A DNA stretch of 64,000 bases from Methanobacterium aggregans (GTDB lineage Archaea > Methanobacteriota > Methanobacteria > Methanobacteriales > Methanobacteriaceae). The DNA is taken from contig NZ_JAGGLN010000003.1 in the NCBI RefSeq assembly GCF_017874455.1, positions 62,001 to 126,000 on the forward strand, in the 5' to 3' direction. Positions within the stretch are counted from its first letter, which is position 1; the number at the start of each line of letters is the position of its first letter. A program made the position numbers and the translations under genes. The notes under the pieces are model-generated. The model searched no databases. It saw nothing but the letters and a program-made list of their open reading frames with translations, and had not been told where the DNA came from. This document shows, piece after piece, positions 1-8,248 of the stretch.

Positions 1-1
1 T

Positions 2-937
2 CTCGTTGCAACTTCAGACATGCTGATGCAGTCATCCCACTTTCCACAGAATATGAGCCCACGGCATATAGGGAAGAAGGTTGTCACAGTTAACGTCAGC
101 GACATTGCAGCCATGGGTGCAGATACTATTGGCATGATAGTTTCAATGGGCCTGCCCAGTTCAATGTCCGTTGGTTACTTCGACCAGATCATTGAAGGTA
201 TTCTCGAAGCCTGCAAGGATTACAGTATGGTTCTCATTGGTGGAGATACCAACGAATCATCAGAATTAACACTCTGTGGGACCTGTATTGGTATTGTTGC
301 CAAAAAAAATGTGCTTATGAAATATGGAGCCCGACCAGGGGATATTGTTGCAGTTACAGGACAGCTTGGTCTTGCTGCTGCAGGTTTTGAGATTTTAATC
401 CATGAACTTGAAGGATCGGATGAAACTCCATTTAATGAGGATTTTGAGGAATGTTTTGGTGAACGTGTTAACTCCAAGGATAACTTCAAAGTAAATGCTC
501 TGAAACACGCCCTTGAACCCCATGCAAGACTTGAAGAAGGAGTTTTACTTGGAAAAACTGGTTCTGTAAGTTCTGCAACTGATATAACAGACGGACTTTT
601 AAGTGAGCTTGGAGAAATAATGGATACAAACCCCGGGATTGGAATAGAACTCCGTCAAACCAAAATACCCCTAGACCCTGAAATGTTTAAGTTGGCTGAT
701 GCTCTGGATAAAGATCCATTTGAACTTGCTTTAACCTACGGAGAAGATTTCGAGCTACTTTTAACCATAAAGAAGGAAAAGTTTCATGATCTTAAGACAG
801 CTGTGAATGAATCCTTTGAAGGAGAAGTTACCATCCATGAAATTGGGAGGGTTGATTCATCTGGAAGGATCAGCATGATAGATAAGGATGGAAAAACAAA
901 AATATTAACACCAAGAGGGTACCAGCACCTGAACTAA
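2..937 (+). CDS. thiL: Thiamine-monophosphate kinase ThiL, 5'-truncated by window edge
   Basis: ThiL uses ATP to turn thiamine monophosphate into the cofactor thiamine diphosphate in the cytoplasm. The frame is open back to base 2 (first visible residues L-V-A-T-S-D), so the gene enters from the left; the ATG at base 20 is internal. Motifs seen are VNVSDIAAMGA, GGDTNESS, SATDITDGLLSELG and YGEDFELL, which are typical of the two-domain ThiL/AIR-synthase fold. About 312 residues are visible against a usual 305-330, so only a short N-terminal part with the expected DDAA metal/ATP motif is missing. A 105-base gap separates it from the next gene on the same strand. Confidence 0.93.
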   Translation, partial: LVATSDMLMQSSHFPQNMSPRHIGKKVVTVNVSDIAAMGADTIGMIVSMGLPSSMSVGYFDQIIEGILEACKDYSMVLIGGDTNESSELTLCGTCIGIVAKKNVLMKYGARPGDIVAVTGQLGLAAAGFEILIHELEGSDETPFNEDFEECFGERVNSKDNFKVNALKHALEPHARLEEGVLLGKTGSVSSATDITDGLLSELGEIMDTNPGIGIELRQTKIPLDPEMFKLADALDKDPFELALTYGEDFELLLTIKKEKFHDLKTAVNESFEGEVTIHEIGRVDSSGRISMIDKDGKTKILTPRGYQHLN

Positions 938-1042
938 TTTCCGTTCATAACCATCAAAAAATCATTGTTGGTTGTAAATCCCTCTTTAAAATAAGGAATA
1001 TAAAAAAAATATTTTAAAAAACTAGTTTTTAAAGGTGGTGAC

Positions 1043-2047
1043 ATGAAGAAGGAAGCCATTCTTTATGAAAAAATTGGAAAATCCCTTAACTGTAAAGTCT
1101 GTCAAAGGCGCTGCATAATTTCAGATGGAAAAAAAGGATTCTGCAACATGCGCAGGAATGAAGAGGGAAAACTTTACAGCCTCAACTATGCTGCAGCTTC
1201 CTCTGTTTCAGTGGATCCAATAGAGAAAAAACCATTGTTCCATTTCTATCCAGGTTCAACTTCCCTGTCCCTTGGAACTCTCGGCTGTAACTTTCGGTGC
1301 AAGCACTGCCAGAACTGGACCATCTCCCAGGCAGATCTTGGGACTGTTCCAACCCAGGAAATATTTCCGGAAGAAGCTGTAAGGCTTGCAAAGGAATACA
1401 GATGCGGATCCATATCCTGGACCTACAACGAACCAACCATGTGGTTCGAGTACACCCTTGACTCTGCAAAACTCGCCCAAAAAGAAAATATAAAGACTGT
1501 TTACGTTACAAACGGTTACATGACAGAAGAGGCTCTTGATCTCCTATCACCCTACCTTGACGCTGCAAACGTTGACCTCAAGGGAATGTCAGACCATTTC
1601 TACCATGAACTCTGCGATGCAAGGCTTCAACCCGTTCTTGAAACCATTAAAAGTATGCATGAGTTGGGAATTCACCTCGAAGTCACGAACCTCATGATCC
1701 CAAGTTACAATGACTCCGATGATGATGTTAAGGCCCTTGTGAATTTCATGGTGGAGGAGGTTGGGGTTGAAGTTCCACTGCACTTCACTAGGTTCTTCCC
1801 ATACTACAAACTGGATCATCTGCCCCCCACAGAAATTGCAACCCTAGAAAAGGCCCATAAAATGGCCAAGGATGCGGGTATGAGGTACGTTTACGTTGGA
1901 AATGTCCCATTCACAGATGGAGAGAACACTTACTGTCCTGAGTGCGGTGAACTCATTATAGAAAGAGATGGATTTGAGGTGGTTAGTGATAAGGTGAAGA
2001 ATGGGAAGTGTTCCAAGTGTGGGGCTGGGATCGATATAATCGTTTAG
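1043..2047 (+). CDS. amrS: AmmeMemoRadiSam-type radical SAM enzyme (PFL-activase-like)
   Basis: A 334-residue radical SAM protein of the AmmeMemoRadiSam group, often annotated as pyruvate formate-lyase activating enzyme. The SAM-binding 4Fe-4S motif is C81-x3-C85-x2-C88 (GCNFRCKHC). An N-terminal cysteine group (C17, C20, C24, C34) and a C-terminal zinc-ribbon-like pair of CPEC and CSKC frame the TIM-barrel core; both are usual in this group. The start has the upstream GGTGGTGAC Shine-Dalgarno sequence. The AMMECR1 and Memo partners that often accompany it are not in the window. The true substrate of the family is not established, so this is a family-level call. Confidence 0.88.
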   Translation: MKKEAILYEKIGKSLNCKVCQRRCIISDGKKGFCNMRRNEEGKLYSLNYAAASSVSVDPIEKKPLFHFYPGSTSLSLGTLGCNFRCKHCQNWTISQADLGTVPTQEIFPEEAVRLAKEYRCGSISWTYNEPTMWFEYTLDSAKLAQKENIKTVYVTNGYMTEEALDLLSPYLDAANVDLKGMSDHFYHELCDARLQPVLETIKSMHELGIHLEVTNLMIPSYNDSDDDVKALVNFMVEEVGVEVPLHFTRFFPYYKLDHLPPTEIATLEKAHKMAKDAGMRYVYVGNVPFTDGENTYCPECGELIIERDGFEVVSDKVKNGKCSKCGAGIDIIV

Positions 2048-2054
2048 ATATTGT

Positions 2055-2729
2055 TTAGATCAATTTTTTCTGAAGCTTTTCATCCCTCAATTCCCTCAGA
2101 GCATCAGCAGCTATCCATTTAGCACTTTTAGAATCAGTACTCTTTATCTCCTCAGCAACTTCAATGGCTCTTTTGTTGAGGTTCTTGTTCCGCTTTCCGA
2201 TCTGTCTTAAGGCCCAGTTAACAGCTTTTTTAACATATTTACGGTTGTCTTTTGATTCTCTTATTATGGGAGGGAAGAAATCTTCCATTTTATCATCAGG
2301 TGCCTTTTTATCGTGCACAGCTAAAACGGCAATTAGAGCAAAACCTGCCCTTTTAACGAATTCTTCATCACGCAAACTCCATTGAAACGCCTTTTTATAC
2401 GCATAGGGTGTTTTTCTGAAGAGGTTGATGCAGCACTGATCGCATATCTCCCAATAATCAAATTCAGCAGCCCAGCTCTCCATCTGCCCTTCAGTGACCA
2501 GTTTGGGATCATCCACAATGGACGCCATGATCTTGGTTTCCCTGTAATCTGCATCCCATAATCTGGCTGCAAGTTCATGATCCTTTCCGACTTTACGTGC
2601 TATACGCCTTATTTCAGGCATCCTAACGGCGTAAGTCCTTTTTGGACTTATTCCAAATCTAGCCATTCCCTCCCTTTCCTCTGGTTTGGAAAGTGATTCC
2701 AGTTCATGGATTATATAGTCGTATTCCAT
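2055..2729 (-). CDS. DNA alkylation repair protein, AlkD-like HEAT fold
   Basis: A 224-residue protein resembling the DNA alkylation repair (AlkC/AlkD) family, helical-repeat glycosylases that remove bulky or positively charged alkylated bases such as 7-methylguanine. Supporting stretches are the N-terminal RMPEIRRIARKVGKDHELA, the central WEICDQCCINLF and a C-terminal run of KAVNWALRQIGKRN type helices. GGGG five bases before the ATG supports the start. It converges on the radical SAM gene with only 7 bases between stop codons, so no separate terminator is visible. Family assignment is good; substrate is inferred from the family. Confidence 0.85.
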   Translation of the reverse strand: MEYDYIIHELESLSKPEEREGMARFGISPKRTYAVRMPEIRRIARKVGKDHELAARLWDADYRETKIMASIVDDPKLVTEGQMESWAAEFDYWEICDQCCINLFRKTPYAYKKAFQWSLRDEEFVKRAGFALIAVLAVHDKKAPDDKMEDFFPPIIRESKDNRKYVKKAVNWALRQIGKRNKNLNKRAIEVAEEIKSTDSKSAKWIAADALRELRDEKLQKKLI

Positions 2730-2755
2730 ACTAACCCCTTCATATTAACCCAAAT

Positions 2756-3148
2756 TCAGCTTTTAATTTTTTTCAGTTCTTTATCTGCAGTGTAACCCAT
2801 TCCCAAAGTTACTGTGGGAATTATTATGTATGTGAATCCTACGTCCGTCATGTAGTCTGAAAGGCCCATGTGCATGGGGCTTGGTGGTAAAAACATCACC
2901 AAATCTATTGCTATGCTTATTACAAACCATGAAACACCTATGAGGGCACTTTCCCTTAAAAAATCTTTGTTTTGTTGTTTGAAGTAGGTGATGGTCAGTG
3001 CAACCACGGTTACTGTAATAACAACCGGCATGATGGACTCAAAGAAGGGGTTTGCCCATTGTTTCAGGGGATATATCAAAAAAGAAACCAGAAATACTAC
3101 AAGCCACATCAAGATGCCGTAAAGAATTATTTTAAGGGTTTTATTCAT
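2756..3148 (-). CDS. Conserved hypothetical membrane protein, four TM helices
   Basis: A 130-residue integral membrane protein that I do not recognise. Four hydrophobic segments fall at about residues 6-27 (IILYGILMWLVVFLVSFLI), 38-56, 68-88 and 101-122, with a short lysine-rich C-terminus (KELKKIKS). GGTGA stands five bases before the ATG. It lies 26 bases upstream of the alkylation repair gene on the same strand and may be co-transcribed with it. Nothing in the sequence gives a function. The 218 bases on its upstream side, to the UbiD gene stop, are AT-rich with no gene seen. Confidence 0.75.
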   Translation of the reverse strand: MNKTLKIILYGILMWLVVFLVSFLIYPLKQWANPFFESIMPVVITVTVVALTITYFKQQNKDFLRESALIGVSWFVISIAIDLVMFLPPSPMHMGLSDYMTDVGFTYIIIPTVTLGMGYTADKELKKIKS

Positions 3149-3366
3149 ATTTTCACCAGGACATTTTTATTATTAACTTTTCTTATTAATTTTTATCCAT
3201 ATTAGTATTCCTTCAATAATTATTCAATATTAAAAGATGGTTAAACAACGATTAAGATCTGTATCCTCAACAATTTCAAAAAAAGTCATGATAAAATTAA
3301 ATGACACTGCAAAAAGTAAAATATGAAGGGAAATTTTAATTTTTTTAATCCAATGCAGTTTTAAAT

Positions 3367-4653
3367 CTAATCTCCGCTCATGCTGACCCTCTCAAACTTC
3401 TCTTTTCTATCGATCAACTTTGTAGCATCCACTCCAACCTTGGTTGTTGTGCCATCAGGTGTTGCACATGGGTCAAGGGAGGAACCCCTTGCTTTTGGAA
3501 CTATTATGATGTCATCATCCCCTTTCACGCGCGTTGCAATTGCATATTCAATATCTTCAGGATCGAATATGTTTATATCTTCATCAACCACAATGCAGTG
3601 CTTCAATGATGGGTGAGCCGCAAGTGCAGCCATTATAACATTTTTACCATCACCCTGAGTCTGTTTCTTTATTGAAACAGCTGCATGAAGCCAGCAGCAG
3701 CCACCCTCTGTAAGTACTACATTCTGAACAGTTGGAACTGTGTTCTGAACTGCCTTGTATATCCTGGGTTCCTGCGGTAATCCCTGGAGAAGTTTATGCT
3801 CGTTTCCAGCAGGCATTATTGCATGGTAAAGTGGATCTTCCTTGTAGTGCATTTTATCAAGCTGGATAACTGGTTCCTGGCGCACCACGTCGTAGGTGTC
3901 TGTCAGGTCAACAAAGGGTCCTTCTTCAGCCCGTTCATGGGGCAGAATTTTTCCCTCAAGGAGTATTTCACAGTCTGGAGCTTCGATATCAACAGTATCA
4001 CAGCGTATCAGTTTCATGTTCCCATTGTGGAATGTGTTGGCCACCTCCAGTTCATCTGCAGTTATTGGTATGGAGGTGCAGGATGCAAGGAGGGTTGCAG
4101 GATTCATACCAATAGCTATGGCTATTTCAAGAGGTTTATCCATTTCTTCAGCTTTTTTGTAGTAGGTGTAAAGGTTTCTTGGAACTATCCTGATTCCAAG
4201 TCTATCCTTCTCATTTACAAGCATCCTGTGTATTGATGCATTTCTTACCCCGGTTTCTGGGTCCCTGGCTATCACCACACCTGCGGTTACGTAAGCCCCC
4301 CCATCCTTTTTGTAGTGGGTTAGGATTGGAAGCTGGGATAGGTCTGCTTTTCCTGAGAATTTGAAGTTCTCACGAGCACTTTCTATGTTCTGGATTTTTT
4401 GAGGATTTTCCATTGCCTGAATTATCCTTCCAGTTATTTCAGGTACGTTTGCAGATATTGAACTGGCTATCTTCTCCCTTGTGTTGCAGACACCTGAGAT
4501 TATCCTCATATCACTTTCTTCAACATTTTCAAATATGACAACATCCCTGGGATGTTCTCTTAATATCTTAGAGGCTTCATACTTTGTTGATATCTCTTTT
4601 TCAATTTTTACAACCTTAAATTCTTCTTCCAGGGTTTTAAGAAACTCTTTCAT
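3367..4653 (-). CDS. UbiD-family decarboxylase, possible anhydromevalonate phosphate decarboxylase
   Basis: A 428-residue prenyl-FMN-dependent UbiD-type decarboxylase. The ATG at 4653 is preferred over an upstream in-frame TTG at 4689 because GGGGTGA sits six bases before it. The family signatures PRNLYTYY, GMNPATLLA and EEGPF followed by VDLTDTY are seen; where many UbiD enzymes have a second glutamate (GPFGE), this one has aspartate. In archaea this branch has been shown to act on anhydromevalonate 5-phosphate in the modified mevalonate pathway, and that role is plausible here because methanogens do not make ubiquinone. The assignment is by inference. The UbiX and phosphomevalonate dehydratase partners are not in the window. 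Confidence 0.85.
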   Translation of the reverse strand: MKEFLKTLEEEFKVVKIEKEISTKYEASKILREHPRDVVIFENVEESDMRIISGVCNTREKIASSISANVPEITGRIIQAMENPQKIQNIESARENFKFSGKADLSQLPILTHYKKDGGAYVTAGVVIARDPETGVRNASIHRMLVNEKDRLGIRIVPRNLYTYYKKAEEMDKPLEIAIAIGMNPATLLASCTSIPITADELEVANTFHNGNMKLIRCDTVDIEAPDCEILLEGKILPHERAEEGPFVDLTDTYDVVRQEPVIQLDKMHYKEDPLYHAIMPAGNEHKLLQGLPQEPRIYKAVQNTVPTVQNVVLTEGGCCWLHAAVSIKKQTQGDGKNVIMAALAAHPSLKHCIVVDEDINIFDPEDIEYAIATRVKGDDDIIIVPKARGSSLDPCATPDGTTTKVGVDATKLIDRKEKFERVSMSGD

Positions 4654-4744
4654 ATTATTCACCCCATTATTCCCTTGAATCCTGTACAATGATAAATTTA
4701 AATTTTAAATTATTCTAAACAATTTCTTAAATTAATCTTAACGA

Positions 4745-4891
4745 TTATTTGATCATGGTTGCAGCAAACATCACCAGAGCTATAACCACCAGTCCCAAGA
4801 GTATGTAGTTGGCACTGCATCCACATGAACTGCACTGAGGATCTTCAGATTCTGCAGAACAGACCCCCTTATTTTCAGCCTTCTTTTTCAT
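4745..4891 (-). CDS. Small cysteine-rich membrane protein, 48 residues
   Basis: A short open frame with an AAGGCGAT Shine-Dalgarno sequence five bases upstream. The product starts MKKKAENKG, has a cysteine-rich middle (C11, C20, C23, C25 in QCSSCGCS), and ends with one transmembrane helix of about 18 residues (ILLGLVVIALVMFAATM) before a final lysine. The layout suggests a single-pass protein with an N-terminal metal or redox motif next to the membrane. It sits between purE and the UbiD gene on the same strand, 92 bases from the UbiD start. I do not recognise the family. Confidence 0.6.
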   Translation of the reverse strand: MKKKAENKGVCSAESEDPQCSSCGCSANYILLGLVVIALVMFAATMIK

Positions 4892-4972
4892 TTTATCGCC
4901 TTAAATAGAACTTAATGAGTTAAATAACCAGTTAATATTACTAAATTCATCTGTTAAACAATCAGTTTAGAA

Positions 4973-5989
4973 TCATTTTATATAGCTCATGTTGTTTTTG
5001 AACCTTAAAAGATCATTTTTTACAATTGAATCTCCCAATCCAAGGATTTCAGCTGCAAATAATGCGGCATTAGCCCCAGAATCTATTCCCATCGTTCCAA
5101 CAGGGACACCCGGAGGCATGTTAACCATTGAAAGCAGTGCATCCATTCCCTCCATCCTTATGACACATGGAACACCTATAACTGGTTTTTCTGTGTGGGC
5201 AACCACAGCCCCTGTTACATGGGCTGAAAGTCCAGATATGGCTATGTAAAGTTTGACTCCCCTCATCTCATCCATGTACCTTTCAAATTTCTCAGGATTT
5301 CTTATTGGAGAGACAACAGTTGAATCATAACTTATGTTCATCTTATCAAGGAACATAGTGGTTTTCTTGGCCACCTTCATGTCTGAATGACTTCCTGATA
5401 TCACTGCCACATCAGGATAACCTGGATCATCAAAGACTTCCCTGTAATTTTCCTGGGGTTTTGATTTTGAGCTGAACTCCTCCTTTGAATAGAAATTTCC
5501 ATTGAGTTTTCCCTCAAGTTTTTCCTCATCATCCTTTATCTTGAAGAAGAAATTTCTGCGCATGGTGGAAAGTCTCTTACGCACCTCCTCGTCATGTGCT
5601 CCGATTATCTGGGCTGCAAGTATCGCTGCATTTTCACCCCTGTCCACACCCACAGATGCAACTGGTGCACCTATTGGCATCTGAACAGTTGCAAATAAGG
5701 CGTCAAGACCTCCAAATTTAACGTTAACAGGGACTCCCACAACTGGTTTGTGGGTGTTTGCAGCCATGATTCCAGGTAAATGAGCGGAAAGTCCTGCAAT
5801 TCCTATGAAAACCTCCACACTCCCTTCAGTAGATTCTTTGACTATCCTTTTAACCTTATCATGAGTCCTGTGTGCTGAAGCTACCCTGACATCGTAGGGC
5901 ACCTCCAGTGTTTCCAGAATATTCACTGCCTTTTCTGCTATTGCAAAATCAGATGCACTTCCAAGTATTATCATAACCCTTGGTTCCAT
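4973..5989 (-). CDS. purE: PurE, tandem two-domain AIR carboxylase / N5-CAIR mutase
   Basis: A purine biosynthesis enzyme forming 4-carboxy-5-aminoimidazole ribonucleotide. It contains two PurE domains in one 338-residue chain: residues 1-145 and 190-335, joined by a charged linker. The first domain carries LGSASD and SAHR with the catalytic-type H40. The second has ISGSHSD, but at the equivalent place reads SPIR, so I229 replaces the histidine. A duplicated PurE is known in Methanobacteriales. The ATG at 5989 has GGGGGT five bases before it; the upstream TTG at 6001 overlaps that site and is rejected. Confidence 0.92.
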   Translation of the reverse strand: MEPRVMIILGSASDFAIAEKAVNILETLEVPYDVRVASAHRTHDKVKRIVKESTEGSVEVFIGIAGLSAHLPGIMAANTHKPVVGVPVNVKFGGLDALFATVQMPIGAPVASVGVDRGENAAILAAQIIGAHDEEVRKRLSTMRRNFFFKIKDDEEKLEGKLNGNFYSKEEFSSKSKPQENYREVFDDPGYPDVAVISGSHSDMKVAKKTTMFLDKMNISYDSTVVSPIRNPEKFERYMDEMRGVKLYIAISGLSAHVTGAVVAHTEKPVIGVPCVIRMEGMDALLSMVNMPPGVPVGTMGIDSGANAALFAAEILGLGDSIVKNDLLRFKNNMSYIK

Positions 5990-6130
5990 AATAACCCCCA
6001 ATTCTGTTTTAAATGTGATTTGTATTGTGAAATTAATTTATTCCAATCTTAAACCATTATACACTAAAATTATATGTTTGAAGAAACTAAATAAAGTTTT
6101 GTAAGGGATAAAATTTTTATATTGAAGTGA

Positions 6131-6224
6131 GTTCAATACTCGTAATTTATAATGAATGCAGTTCAATATGTAGAACACTTGCACTTATTAAATAATTGAT
6201 GTTCAACTAAAATTGATGTTCAAC
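6131..6224 (+). repeat. Repeated GTTCAA motifs upstream of glycosyltransferase
   Basis: GTTCAATAC at 6131, GTTCAATAT at 6161 and two exact 14-base copies of AATTGATGTTCAAC at 6194-6207 and 6211-6224 lie just before the glycosyltransferase start at 6258. The two 14-mers repeat with a 17-base period. They may be binding sites for a regulator of this gene. No regulator is adjacent. Confidence 0.4.
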
Positions 6225-6257
6225 AAGATCAAGAAAGGAAATATTTGAGGTGTAGCT

Positions 6258-7970
6258 TTGTCATGGACCATACTGATGCTTTTTCTTTTAATTGCATCCT
6301 TAAGAACCAAGAAAAAACCAGAAGACATGACTGTTTCAGTTATAATTCCAGCTTACAATGAATCAAACACCATCGAACACGTGGTTAATACTGTAAGATC
6401 CATAAATTACGTATCGGAAACCATAGTTGTGGATGATGGATCAACTGATGACACTGCAGAAATAGCAGAAACAGCAGGTGCCAAAGTTATAAAACATTCC
6501 ACCAATAAAGGGAAAGGTGCTGCCATTAAAACTGGTTTTAAAAAGTCAAATGGAGATATAGCCGTCTTCTTAGATGGTGATCTCCACACTTTAACTGTTG
6601 AACAGGTTGAAAAAATTATAAAACCTATTTTGAATGGTGAAGCAGATATAACGAAAACCAAATTTAAAAGGGAAGCCGGCAGAGTTACTGAATTAACTGC
6701 AAAACCCCTTTTGAAGTTCTTCTTCCCTGAGCTGAAGTTCGACCAGCCCCTGAGCGGACAGTTCGCGGCTAAAAGAAGCTTCTTAAACAGTATAAACCTG
6801 GAAGATGACTACGGTGTGGATGTGGGAATAGTTCTGGATGCAGATGTCCGTGGGATGAGGGTTAAGGAAGTTGATATCGGTAAGATAGACCATGTAATGT
6901 CATCATTGAGTGATCTTAACGTTGTTGCCACAGAAGTTGTTAGAACAATTGTGGACAGGGCAATGGAGTATGGAAGGGTCACAATGATGGATTCCCTTGG
7001 TAAAGCCATAAGAATGGGGATATTAGGTCTCTCATTAATCACCCTGGGTGTTTTCTGCATATTCTTCATAAGGTTCATTCCACTGAACCTCGGATTGGTC
7101 ATAGCAGGAATTGGTGCAGCTGTGGCTATCTTCTACATTGCAAGGATCATCAGAATGTCGTTTAAGGTTATTAGAAGATCTGAGGTAAGATTTCAAACCA
7201 TTAGATCCTTCTTTTATATGCACAGCCCCATTATAGTGTCTGGTCTAATACTCATCGCAATGTTAACAACACTTCTCGGTGCAGTTCATGTTGATGACGG
7301 TAAGATATCCATTCAACCAAACTCCAGAAACCTCATAATCTGGAATCAGCCCCATGAAAACCAGAGTATTGATGTTAGAGGTCCTTACACAATTGACAGT
7401 GCAGTTGAGAATGAGTACGGCAGTATGAGAATGCCTCAGGAAGCTTTAAACACCTTGGAGTTGAATTATGGTGATTCCATATACATAAACGACCAGAAGT
7501 ACAACATTACCTCAACACTCCCAGGGGAAGACAACATTATCAGAACGCCCTACACCGCCAGGAACTATTTGGGAATTCAAATAGGAGACAGCATTAGTGA
7601 CAGCGACTTGCGTAACGTTTTTAAAAATTTATACGTTGAAAAAGCACTGCCAATTTCTGATCAAAATATAACCATGGATCAAGGATTCATAATCAAAACC
7701 AACAATGAACCAGGCAGAATTGTCAACATCTACGTTAACAACCAAAAAGTTGCAACAACGGTGGGAGTGCTGAAAAACGGGACATATACCATTTACGTGG
7801 ATGGTTCAAAGTACAAGACCATTCAGTTCAACGATCAAAATCCTAATAAAACCTACTCCATTTACATGGGAAATTCCCTGATAAAGGTTGAAATTGGTGA
7901 TCGTGTGCCTTCAGATATGGAGTTTGCACAATCGGATGAAGGTAAGTTCTTGAACTTCGTTTCAACTTAG
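6258..7970 (+). CDS. Membrane glycosyltransferase (GT2/GT81-like) with extracytoplasmic domain
   Basis: A 570-residue inverting-type glycosyltransferase. The GT-A domain (about residues 20-240) has VIIPAYNE, VDDGSTDDT, the DxD-like FLDGDLH, and KREAGRVTEL followed by KPLL, the last resembling glucosyl-3-phosphoglycerate synthases. Hydrophobic segments follow at about 253-275, 277-295 and 323-343. The last 220 residues are polar and would lie outside the cell, with MRMPQEALNTLELNYGDSIYI resembling a swapped-hairpin barrel strand pattern. The start is TTG with GAGGTG five bases upstream; the next in-frame ATG (6276) lacks such a site. Acceptor sugar or lipid is unknown. Confidence 0.8.
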   Translation: MSWTILMLFLLIASLRTKKKPEDMTVSVIIPAYNESNTIEHVVNTVRSINYVSETIVVDDGSTDDTAEIAETAGAKVIKHSTNKGKGAAIKTGFKKSNGDIAVFLDGDLHTLTVEQVEKIIKPILNGEADITKTKFKREAGRVTELTAKPLLKFFFPELKFDQPLSGQFAAKRSFLNSINLEDDYGVDVGIVLDADVRGMRVKEVDIGKIDHVMSSLSDLNVVATEVVRTIVDRAMEYGRVTMMDSLGKAIRMGILGLSLITLGVFCIFFIRFIPLNLGLVIAGIGAAVAIFYIARIIRMSFKVIRRSEVRFQTIRSFFYMHSPIIVSGLILIAMLTTLLGAVHVDDGKISIQPNSRNLIIWNQPHENQSIDVRGPYTIDSAVENEYGSMRMPQEALNTLELNYGDSIYINDQKYNITSTLPGEDNIIRTPYTARNYLGIQIGDSISDSDLRNVFKNLYVEKALPISDQNITMDQGFIIKTNNEPGRIVNIYVNNQKVATTVGVLKNGTYTIYVDGSKYKTIQFNDQNPNKTYSIYMGNSLIKVEIGDRVPSDMEFAQSDEGKFLNFVST

Positions 7971-7997
7971 AAAAATTAAGTTAAGGATTTAGTTAAG

Positions 7998-8033
7998 GAT
8001 TAAAAAGAGCAGTTGAAACAACTGATTTTAATC
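7998..8033 (+). terminator. Stem-loop after glycosyltransferase gene
   Basis: Outer arms GATTAAAA and TTTTAATC enclose a perfect inner hairpin CAGTTG-AAA-CAACTG, 27 bases after the stop codon. A short T run follows at about 8043. It is consistent with a transcript end; the marker protein 11 gene converges from the other side. Confidence 0.45.
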
Positions 8034-8248
8034 CCTAACGAATTTTTCCTATTTAAAACCTTAAAATCAAGCAATATTTTTTTTTAAATAGATTTTTAAA
8101 AAATCATTAAATAATTAAGGTTTGTATCATTGAAGAACCAATTAGATAACTTTAAAATGAGTAGTTTTAGGTTTGAAGTTTTAAAAAAATGATTTAAATA
8201 AATAAAAATTAAATTAAAGTATAGTATAAAGAGAAGTTTGAAGGGAGG

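Noticed and set aside
3796..4236. A 146-codon open frame opposite the UbiD-type gene
   Set aside because: Antisense to a conserved enzyme and without family likeness or ribosome site.
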